From NCBI RefSeq assembly GCF_030272615.1, contig NW_026729289.1, positions 1 through 64,000 of the forward strand: a stretch of 64,000 nt of DNA. Direction: 5' to 3'. Of this stretch, positions 53,594 to 63,247 are shown in pieces (position 1 is the first letter of the stretch; each line of letters starts with the position of its first letter). The notes beneath the pieces are model-generated. The model worked only from the letters and a program-made list of their open reading frames with translations, did not search any database and was not told where the DNA came from. A program made the position numbers and the translations under genes. Source of the stretch: Cryptomeria japonica (lineage: Eukaryota > Streptophyta > Pinopsida > Cupressales > Cupressaceae).

Positions 53594-56500
53594 CTAGATT
53601 ACTGTTAGATATATATACACCACTTTTAAATCCCTGGAACTTTCAGGTGAGCTGAGCGGAGGGTAAACAGAACTTTCAGCTAGGAAGTCCATAGGGTAGA
53701 CAGGAATTTTAGTGGTATCAAACAGACCAAAATGGCGCGCCTCAGACCCAGTCTTCTGATTCTCATTGAACAGTGTAAAAATATATGTCTCAATTGTCGT
53801 TCCAGGTCTCTTTGGTGTTCCTGCATTTGACAAAACATGCTTGATGAGATTGTTGTTGTAAGTTCGGGCATTGTCCACAGTAGCCACGGCATTGCCTGCA
53901 GTGGGCCACCCACTTTCAGTTATTACAATTGGAATATTGGAATGTCCCAGCTTTTCCATAGCAGATATAAAAGCGTCCACAAAAACGTCGAACAAGTTGT
54001 TATACATTAAATTGCCATCAGTCACCACAGTACTTGTCGATCTAAACAGCGAATAGTCTGCAGAAGTTGAACCTGCGGAGTTTTTGTAGCTGAAGTATGG
54101 ATAGACGTGGGCCATGAAAGTGGAGCCATTATCTGATAGAAAGTTAAGGATAGCACTCATATCCTCACCAAATGTTCCCTCAGACGGAGGAAACGAGTTG
54201 TTCAACACGGACGTTGGGTATGGTGTGGAGACCTTGATGTTGTTCTGCAAATCAGCCTTCCTCAATGCCCTCTGAATGTTTTCCATTGCAGGCAGGAGAT
54301 ACAAAATGAGTGTTCTATTTAAAAATACCTCGTTTCCCACTGCAATGTATTTGATGTTGACAGAAGGATAGAATTGTTTAATGTTGTCATTCACCCATAT
54401 GTTCGCTACATCCTGGTCATCTGCAATCGTCTGAAGCTCAGCGTTGCGAACTCCCACAATCACTTCGATTCCAGAATTCTTCAGGGCCTGCAGGGCGTCC
54501 TGACTTGCAAAGTATAATCTCACCTTTCCTATGTTGTTTGACTGCATCAGATTCACCTCCTCATTGTGATAAGGCAAACTGTCTGAAAGCATTCCATAGC
54601 GTACTCCTATCTTTTCACCATCTGTGAGAAAATTAAGAGATTTATATGTGTGAATATTAAGAGATTTCGTCAAAATGAGATGAATACAAATCACGTTTAG
54701 TACGACAAAACTTAGTTTAGTTCTATTTAATTTTTTTAAAGTTAATATATGGGATTTCATTGACAGGTCATTTTCGCAAACTATTAATACTAAAATACAA
54801 GGGAATTTTCTTAAGTTTTCAAGGAATGTCTTTTTCGTATTGTTTATGTTGGCATTATAACTGGTTGTTTTTCCTATGTGTTCTCCATTCTTCATTTTTA
54901 AAGAATTTTGCTTGCTATAGTCTCTGACTGATTCTGTAACAGAAATAGGATCCCAGTTTTCTTTAGGGATCCCAATTTTCCTTTTAATCTAATCAAAATT
55001 ATAAAATAGCTCTAAACTATAAGATTAAATTAGCAACCAGTAGTAGCCACCAGATAATATTACAATACAAACATAGCACTACCAAAACACGTCAGGGCAA
55101 TTGAGAAAAATTTCCAATGGACCACTCTCATAGTAGATGGACCTGTCAATCAGTGACTACAAGCCCTAGTACAAGCTACATTTATCGAAACTGCAACCAT
55201 TGACTGAATCATCGGTCCCACTGCCTCACCCAACCCTTGAAATTTAAAGCCTTGTATACCCGTCACCCTTAACACTACCCTAACCAGTTTAGCATCTTCC
55301 AATAGAGGCATTGTGTATCCACTAGTAATCCTTGTACCATAGCTTTTTCTTATAATCATACAAATGTGCTGGCAAATTTTCTTAATGTCTGCATCTTCAG
55401 CATCAATTCCTACATCGTGGCATCTATAGCTTTTATATCGACCTCAAACCCAACTACAGGTCTCTTGCCCTTTCCTCCTGGTGTCACAGGGCTTGTCAGG
55501 AAACCCCCATTATCCTTGTCATCAATATCCACTTCAACTGGATAGTGCAGCAAGAGAAAAGAAACTTTCATGCACAACTATATCACCCATTGCCACTGAT
55601 TCTGTAACAGAAATAGAACCCAAATTTCCCTTTTTAATCTAATCAAAAACATATTGTATATGGTGAAAATCGATAACATTAATGACAATATTGAAAGGCT
55701 AAATGAATTCAACCACAAAATCCTAGCCTAACAACAACAAAGATCCACCATAACATATGAAGATTACCTAAGACAATGCAAATCAAATGAAATCACAAAG
55801 ATTATACAATCACATGTCCAATAGGGTTTGGATCTCCATTCTTTCTATCTCCATTGATCTTGCTTGATGTATTTGCTCTCAGATTTTATGTGCACAAGAG
55901 CTCAACAAAGAATGGAATGTGGTTGCAAGTAGGATCGCATATGCCAAGTAGTCAATTGATCAAGTAGTTAGGGTTTAATAATGAAGAAAACATCTCCTTA
56001 TATAGAAGACACAATATGAAATGGAGGGATAAGATTGAGAGGTGTAAAAGGAGGTCGGCTATGATTAGAGGGTAGGTAAAGAAAATAATAAAATAATGAA
56101 AGGGTAGGTAGTGTAGGAATTAAGAGATGAATGACATGTGTCATGGGTAGAAAAGGCTAATGAATTAATTAAATAAATAAATATTTATTTAATTAATGGG
56201 AGGAAGTGAGATCAATTAAATAAATAAGATATTTATTTAATTTAGGAAAAGGATAATTTAAATAAATAAATGTATTTATTTAAATGAGAAATAAGGCTAG
56301 AAGAGGATAAACGAATTAATTAAATAAATAAAGATTTATTTAATTAATAGAAGAATTAGGCTTAGATAATTAAATAAATAAAATTTATTTATTTAGACTA
56401 GACAATTTTGGGTGTCTACACATATAATAAAAATTAAACCAACCTCTCAATTATTACTTTTAGAGATCTATGTTTGTAATAATCTTCTATACTGTAACAG

Positions 56501-57137
56501 GAATAGAACTCTAATTTCTCTTTTTAATCTAATGAAAAAAATATAATATCTGTAAGATTAAATTGACACCCAATAGTAGCCATCGCATAAAATTGCAAAA
56601 CAACCACAAAACTACCAAAACACATTAGGGCAATTGTGAAACACAATCATTTCCTCTAGAGGCTTTGACATGTCAAATTGGATGACCAAAAACATAAAAC
56701 CTAGCTCTAAGCTTGTTGATCATAAGCTAATAGTGAGAGCTCAATCAGTCCAATCTTCCACTTCCCTACTTTCCAGTTAAGATATATCCTTAAGATTCAC
56801 CCCTTCATTTGTCAAGTAAGCCAGTATCCCATTCTGTGTTAGGAGCCCTATTTTTTAAGTTTGCACAAGGCTTATATTGTGGGTGGAGTTGAAAATTTTC
56901 CAGACAAGCTTAAGGAGATTTTGCAGATTTGGCAGTTAAATTTAGATTAGGACAATAATTTTGAGGATGATATCTTATTCAACTAGCATCTTTCCCCCAA
57001 AAAACTAGCTAAATAATTTCTTATGCAACTGAGCGTCTCGATAAAGAGTGAACCTCACTTGCATGAACTATGTAGAATGAAACGACAATGAGAAGAGCCA
57101 AAGCATAGCAATCTTTATTTCCTTGCCGGGAACCCAT
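53594..57137 (-). CDS. Secreted endo-beta-1,3-glucanase, GH17; exons 57137-57059 and 54621-53594
   Basis: Exon 2 (1028 bases) encodes a whole GH17 domain: KIGVRYGMLSD at the start, the acid Glu in VGNEVF (about residue 124), the nucleophile Glu in ITESGWP (about 262), and TLFNENQKTG. It begins after a CTCACAG acceptor in phase 1. The 79-base exon 1 proposed here encodes a signal peptide (MGSRQGNKDCYALALLIVVS...VHA) and ends at a GTGAGG donor, also phase 1, the usual GH17 structure; the intron is 2437 bases. Product about 368 residues without a CBM43 tail. Known enzymes hydrolyse beta-1,3-glucan in callose and fungal walls, in the cell wall space. VRYG replaces the common VCYG. The intron holds a solo LTR and gene pieces. 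The long ORF upstream of 54621 is intron read-through. The pairing with this exon 1 is inference, supported by the relics at 1-780 and 43377. Confidence 0.82.
54622..57058 (-). other. Intron of the GH17 gene
   Basis: Borders GTGAGG at 57058 and CTCACAG at 54622. It contains, from the exon 1 side: a gene piece at 56640-56860 (NLTGY-type reading, broken), the solo LTR at 55655-56420, and a second gene piece at 55150-55620. That piece includes an open reading MPLLEDAKLVRVVLRVTG ... GEAVGPMIQSM ending in a stop at 55150. The phrase CCCAATTT..TTTAATCTAATCAAAA recurs at 54970, 55625 and 56515 (and at position 5 of the window), marking repeated modules. Confidence 0.7.
55655..56420 (-). mobile_element. 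Solo LTR with TSD CATAT
   Basis: 766 bases starting (plus strand) TGTATATGGTG and ending GTGTCTACA, flanked by CATAT at 55650-55654 and 56421-56425. The homologous uninterrupted sequence is at about 20-35 of the window (AAAACATATAATAA), which proves the borders. On the sense (minus) strand it starts TGTAGACACCCAAAATTG, has five AT hairpins in its first 260 bases and a TATATAAGG box (about 55997-56005). It arose by recombination between two LTRs of a Gypsy-type element related to the LTR at 35662-37061. Confidence 0.88.
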
Positions 57138-57194
57138 TCTTTTTGTGAGACCAGGAAAATCCTCCAAGCCCAAACATAAAAATGTTTGCTATCT

Positions 57195-57290
57195 ATGCTC
57201 TGTAATTATAGAGAGCAAATCTGACATTTCTTATGTCAGTCAAGTTAGTCTTGGCCGGTGGAAGAATGACAATTGCAAGAAGAATCAACG
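57195..57290 (-). promoter_or_regulatory. Conserved GH17 promoter segment: W-box core and TATA-like element
   Basis: On the minus strand TTGACTGAC (57238-57243 is the complement of TTGACT) lies about 100 bases, and TATAATTA (57203-57210) about 66 bases, upstream of the ATG at 57137. The same order and spacing is kept in the relics at 1-780 (TTGACT at 661-666) and 43190-43377 (43267-43272, 43300-43307). TTGAC(C/T) is the WRKY-factor binding core, common in defence-induced genes such as PR-2 glucanases. Function here is inferred. Confidence 0.5.
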
Positions 57291-57454
57291 GAAGCATTGA
57301 ACGACAATTGCAGTCAAGTCATTAAAAAAAGACGCCGCTTTTCTCCATACAGAATAGCACGAAAGTACAACTAACCATACATAAAAAGAGGCATACAAAT
57401 TCGCTAACATGCAATGACATACAGCGACGGTGCCATTTGTTGAACGGAGAGCCA
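57291..57454. other. Upstream stretch between the GH17 promoter and the Copia segment
   Basis: No gene recognised. The minus ORF 57285-57467 (MALRSTNGTVAVCHCML) has no family resemblance. Confidence 0.45.
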
Positions 57455-58975
57455 TTACGGTGGTCACTTTTCAAGCCCTCCCAATTGCTTTCTGTCTAAA
57501 TCCATTTAAATATAATGTTGTTTATTATTTTATTGTATATATAATATTTGATTGCAGAAATAGACAAACTTCTTGCAGATCGAAGCAAATGGCAACCACA
57601 ATTTTGGCAGGTATATGTTTATGTTCAATTGGAACTTAAATGGCAAACAGTGCAGGTATACTTGCTGTTGGGATTAAGGTGTTTCAATGATCTTAAAAGT
57701 TTCAAGTGGATTTAATTTAATTAGTTTTAATGGTCTTATGTTGCTGATTTTAATGATTTACTCTTATAATATAAATTTTCAAAGTATGATCAACAAGCAT
57801 TGAGGAGAGAGGGAAATTGTGACACTTGTCACAAGAAGGGAACTTTGAAGAAAAAAAATTCTTAGGAGCTCCTCAAAGTTCCTTCCAAGCGACATGTGGC
57901 AATTGCTTCCTATTCTTTAGCACTAATTTGGAAAAAAAATCGATAGGATCATATCTTCCTCATGAATAAACCTGGAGCAAAATACAAAATTCTATTTTGG
58001 TAGAAGACTTGATTTTCTTGAACACCTTGCATTTGAGGAATAAATAATATTTGTGTTTAATATTATTTATGCAAGAGTTGTCCAAAAAGGAGTTTCCATT
58101 TATGTGTAGCAGATTCATTTAATAAGGATGCTTTTGAGAAGGTTGGTTTTGCTCATTTGCTTTCATTTTAATTGGCATTGAAGAGCCTGGCCAACTTTGT
58201 TATCATTAGTGGGTTGTAGCTTGGTTTTTTGTGCAAATCTATTTTTAATAGGAGCTTTTGTAGGTAGAAGTTTCTTAGCCTAGTTATAGATCTAAGATGA
58301 GAAGCCCATCTAGAAGGATAGAGATGGAGAAATTCAATGGTGGCAATTTTGGGCTTTGGAAACCCTAGATGGAAGACATGGTTGTTGATAGAGACTTGTG
58401 GGACTAAGCCTCAAACAACAAGGTAAGATACTTGGGATACATTGGATTAGAAAACAAGGGTTTGATAAGACTCTATCTAGCTGACTTTTTGCTCCTTAAT
58501 GTTCATGAGTAGAAGACTATAGCTACACTTTGGAAAAAGCTTGGTGATATTTATCACAGGAAATCCGTGGTAAATAAGCTCTTTTTGAGGAAAAAGTTGT
58601 ATTCTTCGAGACTGGAGGAAGGAGGATTTGTTGTAGATCATATGACTGCTTTTAATATTTTAGTTGCGCAACTAAGCTCTATTGGTGTAAAAATTGACGA
58701 TAAAGAAAGATGCATACTCCTATTGTGTTCTTTGTCCAATTAATGGGATCCCCTTGTAATGGTTATTGGAAGCACAATAACCACTTTCAAGATGGAAGAT
58801 GTGGTTTCTTTGTTGTTGTTTGAAGAAATGCAGATGAAGTCTTCTAAGATGGCTAATGAGGCCCTTTTTGCTCGTGGAATATCAATAGAGAAAGGCAAGA
58901 AGAAGGACAATAAAGGCAAGTCAAAGTCTCCAAGGAGATCCAAATTCCCTAGTAAAAAGTCCAAGGCTAAATTTA
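57455..58975 (+). mobile_element. Dead Copia segment, copy B (flank, LTR, gag)
   Basis: Parallel to 25168-28345 without the LINE. 57455-57665 is the shared flank with the small exon-like block (GATTGCAG ... GTATATG). 57666-58205 is the 540-base LTR. gag starts at the ATG at 58297 and reads through FNGGNFGLWK, LRKKLYSSRLEEGG, VAQLSSIGVKIDD and KKSKAKF, with stops after LWKP, LWD and LCSLSN. It is cut at about 58975, just before the zinc knuckle, near the MITE at 58985. Confidence 0.8.
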
Positions 58976-58981
58976 AGCAGT

Positions 58982-59379
58982 TAAGTGTTCCCGTGCAACT
59001 TTAAAATTGTGACAAAAAGGATAATTTAGAATCTTTCCCTACTTTGGTGGAACGACTATTTTTTAGAAATTAAAAATAAGCCATGGAAGAAAAGGTGGGG
59101 CTGAAAATAAGCATGACTGCTTATTAACAAAAGTGCCACGTGGCTCCACAATTTGCTCTCCCTCTTTTTTTAAAGATTTTATTTCTATTTTGTTTTTCAA
59201 TTTTTAAGTGCACAAATTAGTATTAATACTATTAATAAGAGATTACAATGTTTTGTTTAAAAATAAGCAGCAAAGAAAAATATTCATGGGGCCAGCTACT
59301 CAACAAATAGTTCCTAAAAATATTGAGTAGCAGCTACTAGCCAAAATAAGCTAAGCAGCCACATGGGAACATGCTCTAA
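58982..59379. mobile_element. Candidate Tourist/Harbinger-like MITE, TSD TAA
   Basis: 58985-59376 (392 bases) between TAA at 58982-58984 and 59377-59379. The ends are imperfect inverted repeats around TGTTCCCGTG and, on the other strand, GAGCATGTTCCCATG. No coding capacity. The 3-base TAA target and a terminus beginning with G fit the PIF/Harbinger superfamily. The terminal repeats are short and differ by an indel, so the call is tentative. Confidence 0.45.
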
Positions 59380-59394
59380 GTAGATGAATGTAGA

Positions 59395-59590
59395 ATTGTT
59401 TGCTTGACCTTGTGTGTGTGTGTACTAGTATTGTTGAATGAGGGAGAAATAGATGATCTGATAAGCGTTAATAAATATATGCTAAGTGTAATAAGTGTGA
59501 AGTTTAAAATTGTGAAGCTTAAAATTAAAATGAAATGATCAGCAATGTTTTAATTTTTTAACAAGAGATGCACCGTGTTAAGTTCTTGGT
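59395..59590 (+). repeat. Inverted copy of the 3' flank of the second kinase gene
   Basis: Matches the complement of 61020-61205 (GTAGAATTGTTTGCTTGACC, ACTAGTATTGTTGAA, TATATGCTAAGTGTAATAAG). The two arms of about 190 bases face each other across about 1.4 kb. The coding part that should lie left of 59395 is missing. Confidence 0.8.
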
Positions 59591-59833
59591 GAAAGTTCAA
59601 TGTTTTTGTTGATGTTAAATGTACAAGTGCAGTACACATAATAAACAGTATTTTTGTTATTTTATTTTTTTGTTGGCAAGTTTTAGTGTAGTTTTCTCTT
59701 AATTAATCAAATGTACTATCAATGTAGAAGGCTAAAGTTATCAATTGATTTTCTAATTGAGTAATAGATGATTGTAAATGCAATGTATACTAAAATCAAA
59801 TATGTAATGTTAAATAAAAATTATAACAATGTT

Positions 59834-60337
59834 AGGGGAAAGGAGTCAGTAGTGGACATAGGACCAATAACCGTCATCTTTTTGTTAACCTCACCCCCCA
59901 TTAGTAGACATAGTAGGAGCCAAAAAAAATGGTAATGGAAGGTTCATTAATTAATATCACATATACCAATAGTGGATAATTTTTTAGCTTTCTTAACCAT
60001 AATTAGCCCATTACTAGGACATTTGTGCACCACTACTGGGTCATTTGTGTTTAACTACTAGGGCATTTGTCCACTACTACTAGCTATTTAGAGTTATCTA
60101 CTATTGGCGCAAAGGTGATTATGTATTGGACCAAACTTTGAAATTTTTACTTTTTGACCTTTGTGTATACAATGAATTCCACAATGTGCATCGTTACTAC
60201 CCACAAGCCAAAACAATAGCTTTAAGCAGTTAAGTCACATGCATAGCGAACAAATTTTTTTTGTTGAAATCAGATGAACTGTTTAGGAGGTTAAGATGCG
60301 CAATGTTAGCTATGTCCATTACTGACTCCTTTCCTCT
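59834..60337. mobile_element. MITE-like element with 26-base inverted termini
   Basis: Left end AGGGGAAAGGAGTCAGTAGT then GGACATAG; right end, on the other strand, AGAGGAAAGGAGTCAGTAAT then GGACATAG: only two mismatches. Internal short repeats CTAGG(A/G)CATTTGT and CCACTACT occur at 60020-60090. No coding capacity and no clear target duplication, so the superfamily is open. Confidence 0.65.
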
Positions 60338-61019
60338 ATGTATAATTCTTGCATTTTATAGAAAATGATTTTTACTAATAGTTAAATATTGAAGATAATT
60401 AAATGAAACAATTAAAGATCTATAAAAATTATAATTAGAGTATTTTAACTATATAAAATAAATATTTGTTTCACACATCAAAATATTATTTGCTAAAGAA
60501 TTAAGAACATGTGGATAAAAAAAAAACCAAAAAAAAAGGCATTTTCATCTCAAATAAATGTTGTTAAGAAAAACTTCTAAAAAAAACTAGTTTGAAATAA
60601 ACATCAAATTGTATAGCATACTAACAATACTACATTGCAAAAATTAGAAGCGTATGAAATGGAGGTCCAATTGATAATTGAAAATATGTTACATAACTTA
60701 CTTCTATAATCATATAACTCCTATAAAATAGATTTCAGTCTAGACTTGAACAACATGAAGTTGCTTACTAATAGCACCTTGTCCTTTCTTTATGAATAAC
60801 TTTTGCACTTCTATTTGTTTAGTGTTTTGCTGGATAAACTACAAAAATAGTTTCAGTGTCTAAAGCAAGGAGCATCAACACAGCAAGGAGCATCAACACA
60901 ACTAGCATTTTCTTCTTTATGACAACTCATGTTCATGCTGCTTGTTCATAAAGTTGAAGTGTCCACAAAAACAAGTTTTTGCAGGTTGTACAACAAAACA
61001 AAGAATTCAGACTTTACCT
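60338..61019. other. AT-rich spacer, nothing recognised
   Basis: Includes a 15-base duplication (AGCAAGGAGCATCAACACA at about 60862 and 60881). No gene seen. Confidence 0.5.
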
Positions 61020-61279
61020 TTATAAATATTGACATGTAAACCTCATTAAAAACTTAAAACATTGCTAATCATTTGATTTCATTTTAAACTTCACACTTAT
61101 TACACTTAGCATATACTTATTAACATTTATAAGATCATCTATTTCTTCCTCTTTCAACAATACTAGTACGCACACACAAGGTCAAGCAAACAATTCTACG
61201 CTTATAGATACTTAGTTCATACATCATGGTCGGCTCTCCAAACGCCATTATTCAAGCTTGACGAAGCACCCACGTAATT

Positions 61280-62401
61280 TCAAACAATACAATCGCTATC
61301 GCTATCGCTATCTGTGCTCCCTCCGTCTTTTACTCGCTGGTTCGTCACGGTTGGGATCTGTGGGGTGTAAGCCTCTCTCCTACCTTGAAGCATCAGCACC
61401 ACTTGTGCCATGTTTGGCCTGACATTCTCATCATTTTGAATGCATAACAAACTTACCAGAGCAGCTCTTCTCACCTCTTCGACATCTGCATCACTTGCAA
61501 TTCTTTTATCCACAATATTTATCATGTTTCTCTGACAAATTTGCTCTTTAGCCCAAGCTGGAAGGTAATACCTACTTGATTCTTGCACATTTAGGTCCAG
61601 ATTTCTTCGGCCTGATATGATTTCCAAGAGAGTCATGCCAAAACTGTAGACATCAACCTTGAGGGTGATGGGAAGGCCAGAGACCCATTCGGGAGCCAAG
61701 TATCCTCTCGTTCCTCTGGTAGTCGTTAGTACCTCGCTGAAATCTCTAGCTACAAGCTTTGCTAAGCCGAAGTCCCCCAACTTAGGACTAAAATCCTTAT
61801 CTAGCAGAATGTTTTCAGGCTTTATGTCGCCATGAATGATGCGATCGTTGCATTCTTCATGCAGATAAAGTAATCCATTTGCAGTACCCAATGCGATCTC
61901 AAATCGGGTTCTCCAATCCAGTATCTTCGATTGCCGTTTTGAATTCTTTGTGAAAAGGAAAGAATTTAGAGATCCGTTGGACATGTAATCATAAACCAGT
62001 AATCTTCGTGATCCTTGTGCACAAAATCCTTTAAGCCTCACCAAATTCTTGTGATTTGTGATTCCCACAGAGTTGATTTCCGTTCGGAATTGCTTTTCAC
62101 ATTGCTTTGAAACCTCCAGTTTCTTTACGGCTACAAGCGTACCATCTGTTAGAGTTCCTTTGAACACTGAACCAAATCCGCCGCTGCCCAGCTTATTTCT
62201 GAAATTCCCAGTTATGGTCTTCAACTCCTCGTAACTGAACATTCTAAGGAATGCATTCGAGGACTCTGCGCACCTTTGTGCCCGTCTTTGCCGACGCCTC
62301 CGCCACTGTAGAAATGAAAAAATTAAAGCAATGGCAAGAGCAATAATAGCAAGAAGCTCCGATAGAACAATAATCATAAATTTGTGGTGTGCCAGTGCCA
62401 T
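61280..62401 (-). CDS. Receptor-like kinase lacking an ectodomain, paralogue of 6428-7567
   Basis: A 373-residue protein from the ATG at 62401, the position matching the start of the first gene (MALAHHKF against MALTLQKF). The frame is open further up to an ATG at 62485, so a start 28 residues longer is possible. It has one hydrophobic segment (about 7-32) with WRRRRQRR after it, then the kinase: GSGGFG (72-77), VAVKK Lys (about 93), HGDIKPEN (Asp about 192), DFG (210-212), APE (236-238). It is non-RD like its paralogue. The juxtamembrane part FSYEELKTITGNF is the form usual in SD2-type kinases, better kept than in the first gene (FTHNQVKTATSNF). No lectin or PAN domain. Acidic tail with SDSDSD. 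Probably a membrane-anchored signalling kinase; ligand input must come from a partner. Confidence 0.9.
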   Translation of the reverse strand: MALAHHKFMIIVLSELLAIIALAIALIFSFLQWRRRRQRRAQRCAESSNAFLRMFSYEELKTITGNFRNKLGSGGFGSVFKGTLTDGTLVAVKKLEVSKQCEKQFRTEINSVGITNHKNLVRLKGFCAQGSRRLLVYDYMSNGSLNSFLFTKNSKRQSKILDWRTRFEIALGTANGLLYLHEECNDRIIHGDIKPENILLDKDFSPKLGDFGLAKLVARDFSEVLTTTRGTRGYLAPEWVSGLPITLKVDVYSFGMTLLEIISGRRNLDLNVQESSRYYLPAWAKEQICQRNMINIVDKRIASDADVEEVRRAALVSLLCIQNDENVRPNMAQVVLMLQGRREAYTPQIPTVTNQRVKDGGSTDSDSDSDCIV

Positions 62402-62968
62402 CAAATCACCGTCGCTTCCCGAAAAGAAACTAATGAAATGATACTTGTGTACATGCACTCCAAGCTCCCTGAAATGAATCTGCACTTTGCATGTGGGAGA
62501 AATTGAGGTCCTTCGATGAATACTGTCTGCAATGAATCTGCACTACTCCAAAGCCAATGGGTGTATATGAGTATAGACAGTCCCTTTGGGCAAAATGAGT
62601 TGGTCGTCGGAGGGGAAAATACACGTACGCGATCTTCCCAGCATATACCCCACGTGAAAAAAATAATCTCATTAGGTCTTTGTCGTTGTCATTGACTAAC
62701 AGGCTTAGACCATAGCTCACCAGCATGGGTTGTTGAGAGGATTAGAAGTTGTGCCAAGCGAATTTTTGACTAATGTCAAGGAATATGCTATGATAATAGC
62801 CCAGGTTCTTGCCAAACTCGTTGAAAATGAACAAATTGTTAAAGAGATATTATGGGTTTTAAGTCATTGAGATTTAATGGCAAGGTTAAATTTAATTCAA
62901 AATGGTGCAGGGGAGGAGTGATTTAGAACTTTTTTAACATAAAGATATGTTTTATAAGTTATAAGTTA
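62402..62968. other. 5' flank of the second kinase gene
   Basis: GATTCATTTCAGGGAGCT (complement, about 62463-62480) is a distant match to GATTCATTTCACAGAGCT upstream of the first gene (6303-6320), so the flanks share ancestry. The minus ORF 62430-62726 has no recognised product. Confidence 0.45.
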
Positions 62969-63247
62969 TTCCATTCACTAGTTTGAAAAATGACATCATA
63001 AAAAGGTTTAGAATTTCCTACTCATTTCATTCACTAGTTTGAAAAATAACATCATAAAAAGGTTTAGAATTTCCTACTCATTCCATTCACTAGTTTGAAA
63101 AATAACATCGTAAAAAGGTTTAGAATTTCCTATTCATTCCATTCACTAGTTTGAAAAATAACATCATACAAAGGTTTAGAATTTCCTACTCATTCCATTC
63201 ACTAGTTTGAAAAATAACATCATAAAAAGGTTTAGAATCTCCTACTC
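62969..63247. repeat. Minisatellite, 56-bp unit, about five copies
   Basis: Units begin at CATTCACTAGTTTGAAAAAT at 62972, 63028, 63084, 63140 and 63196 and continue ACATCATAAAAAGGTTTAGA. Copies differ at one to three positions each; the last is slightly short. Confidence 0.95.

Noticed and set aside
53594-54895. Single ORF of 433 residues as the complete glucanase protein
   Set aside because: The first about 90 residues are AT-rich intron sequence that ends in a good acceptor at 54622; the GH17 similarity starts exactly there and a signal-peptide exon is found upstream.
55150-55359. 69-residue ORF (MPLLEDAKLVRV...) as a stand-alone gene
   Set aside because: It is the open end of a larger broken gene piece inside the GH17 intron, with a damaged homologue at 49010-49250.
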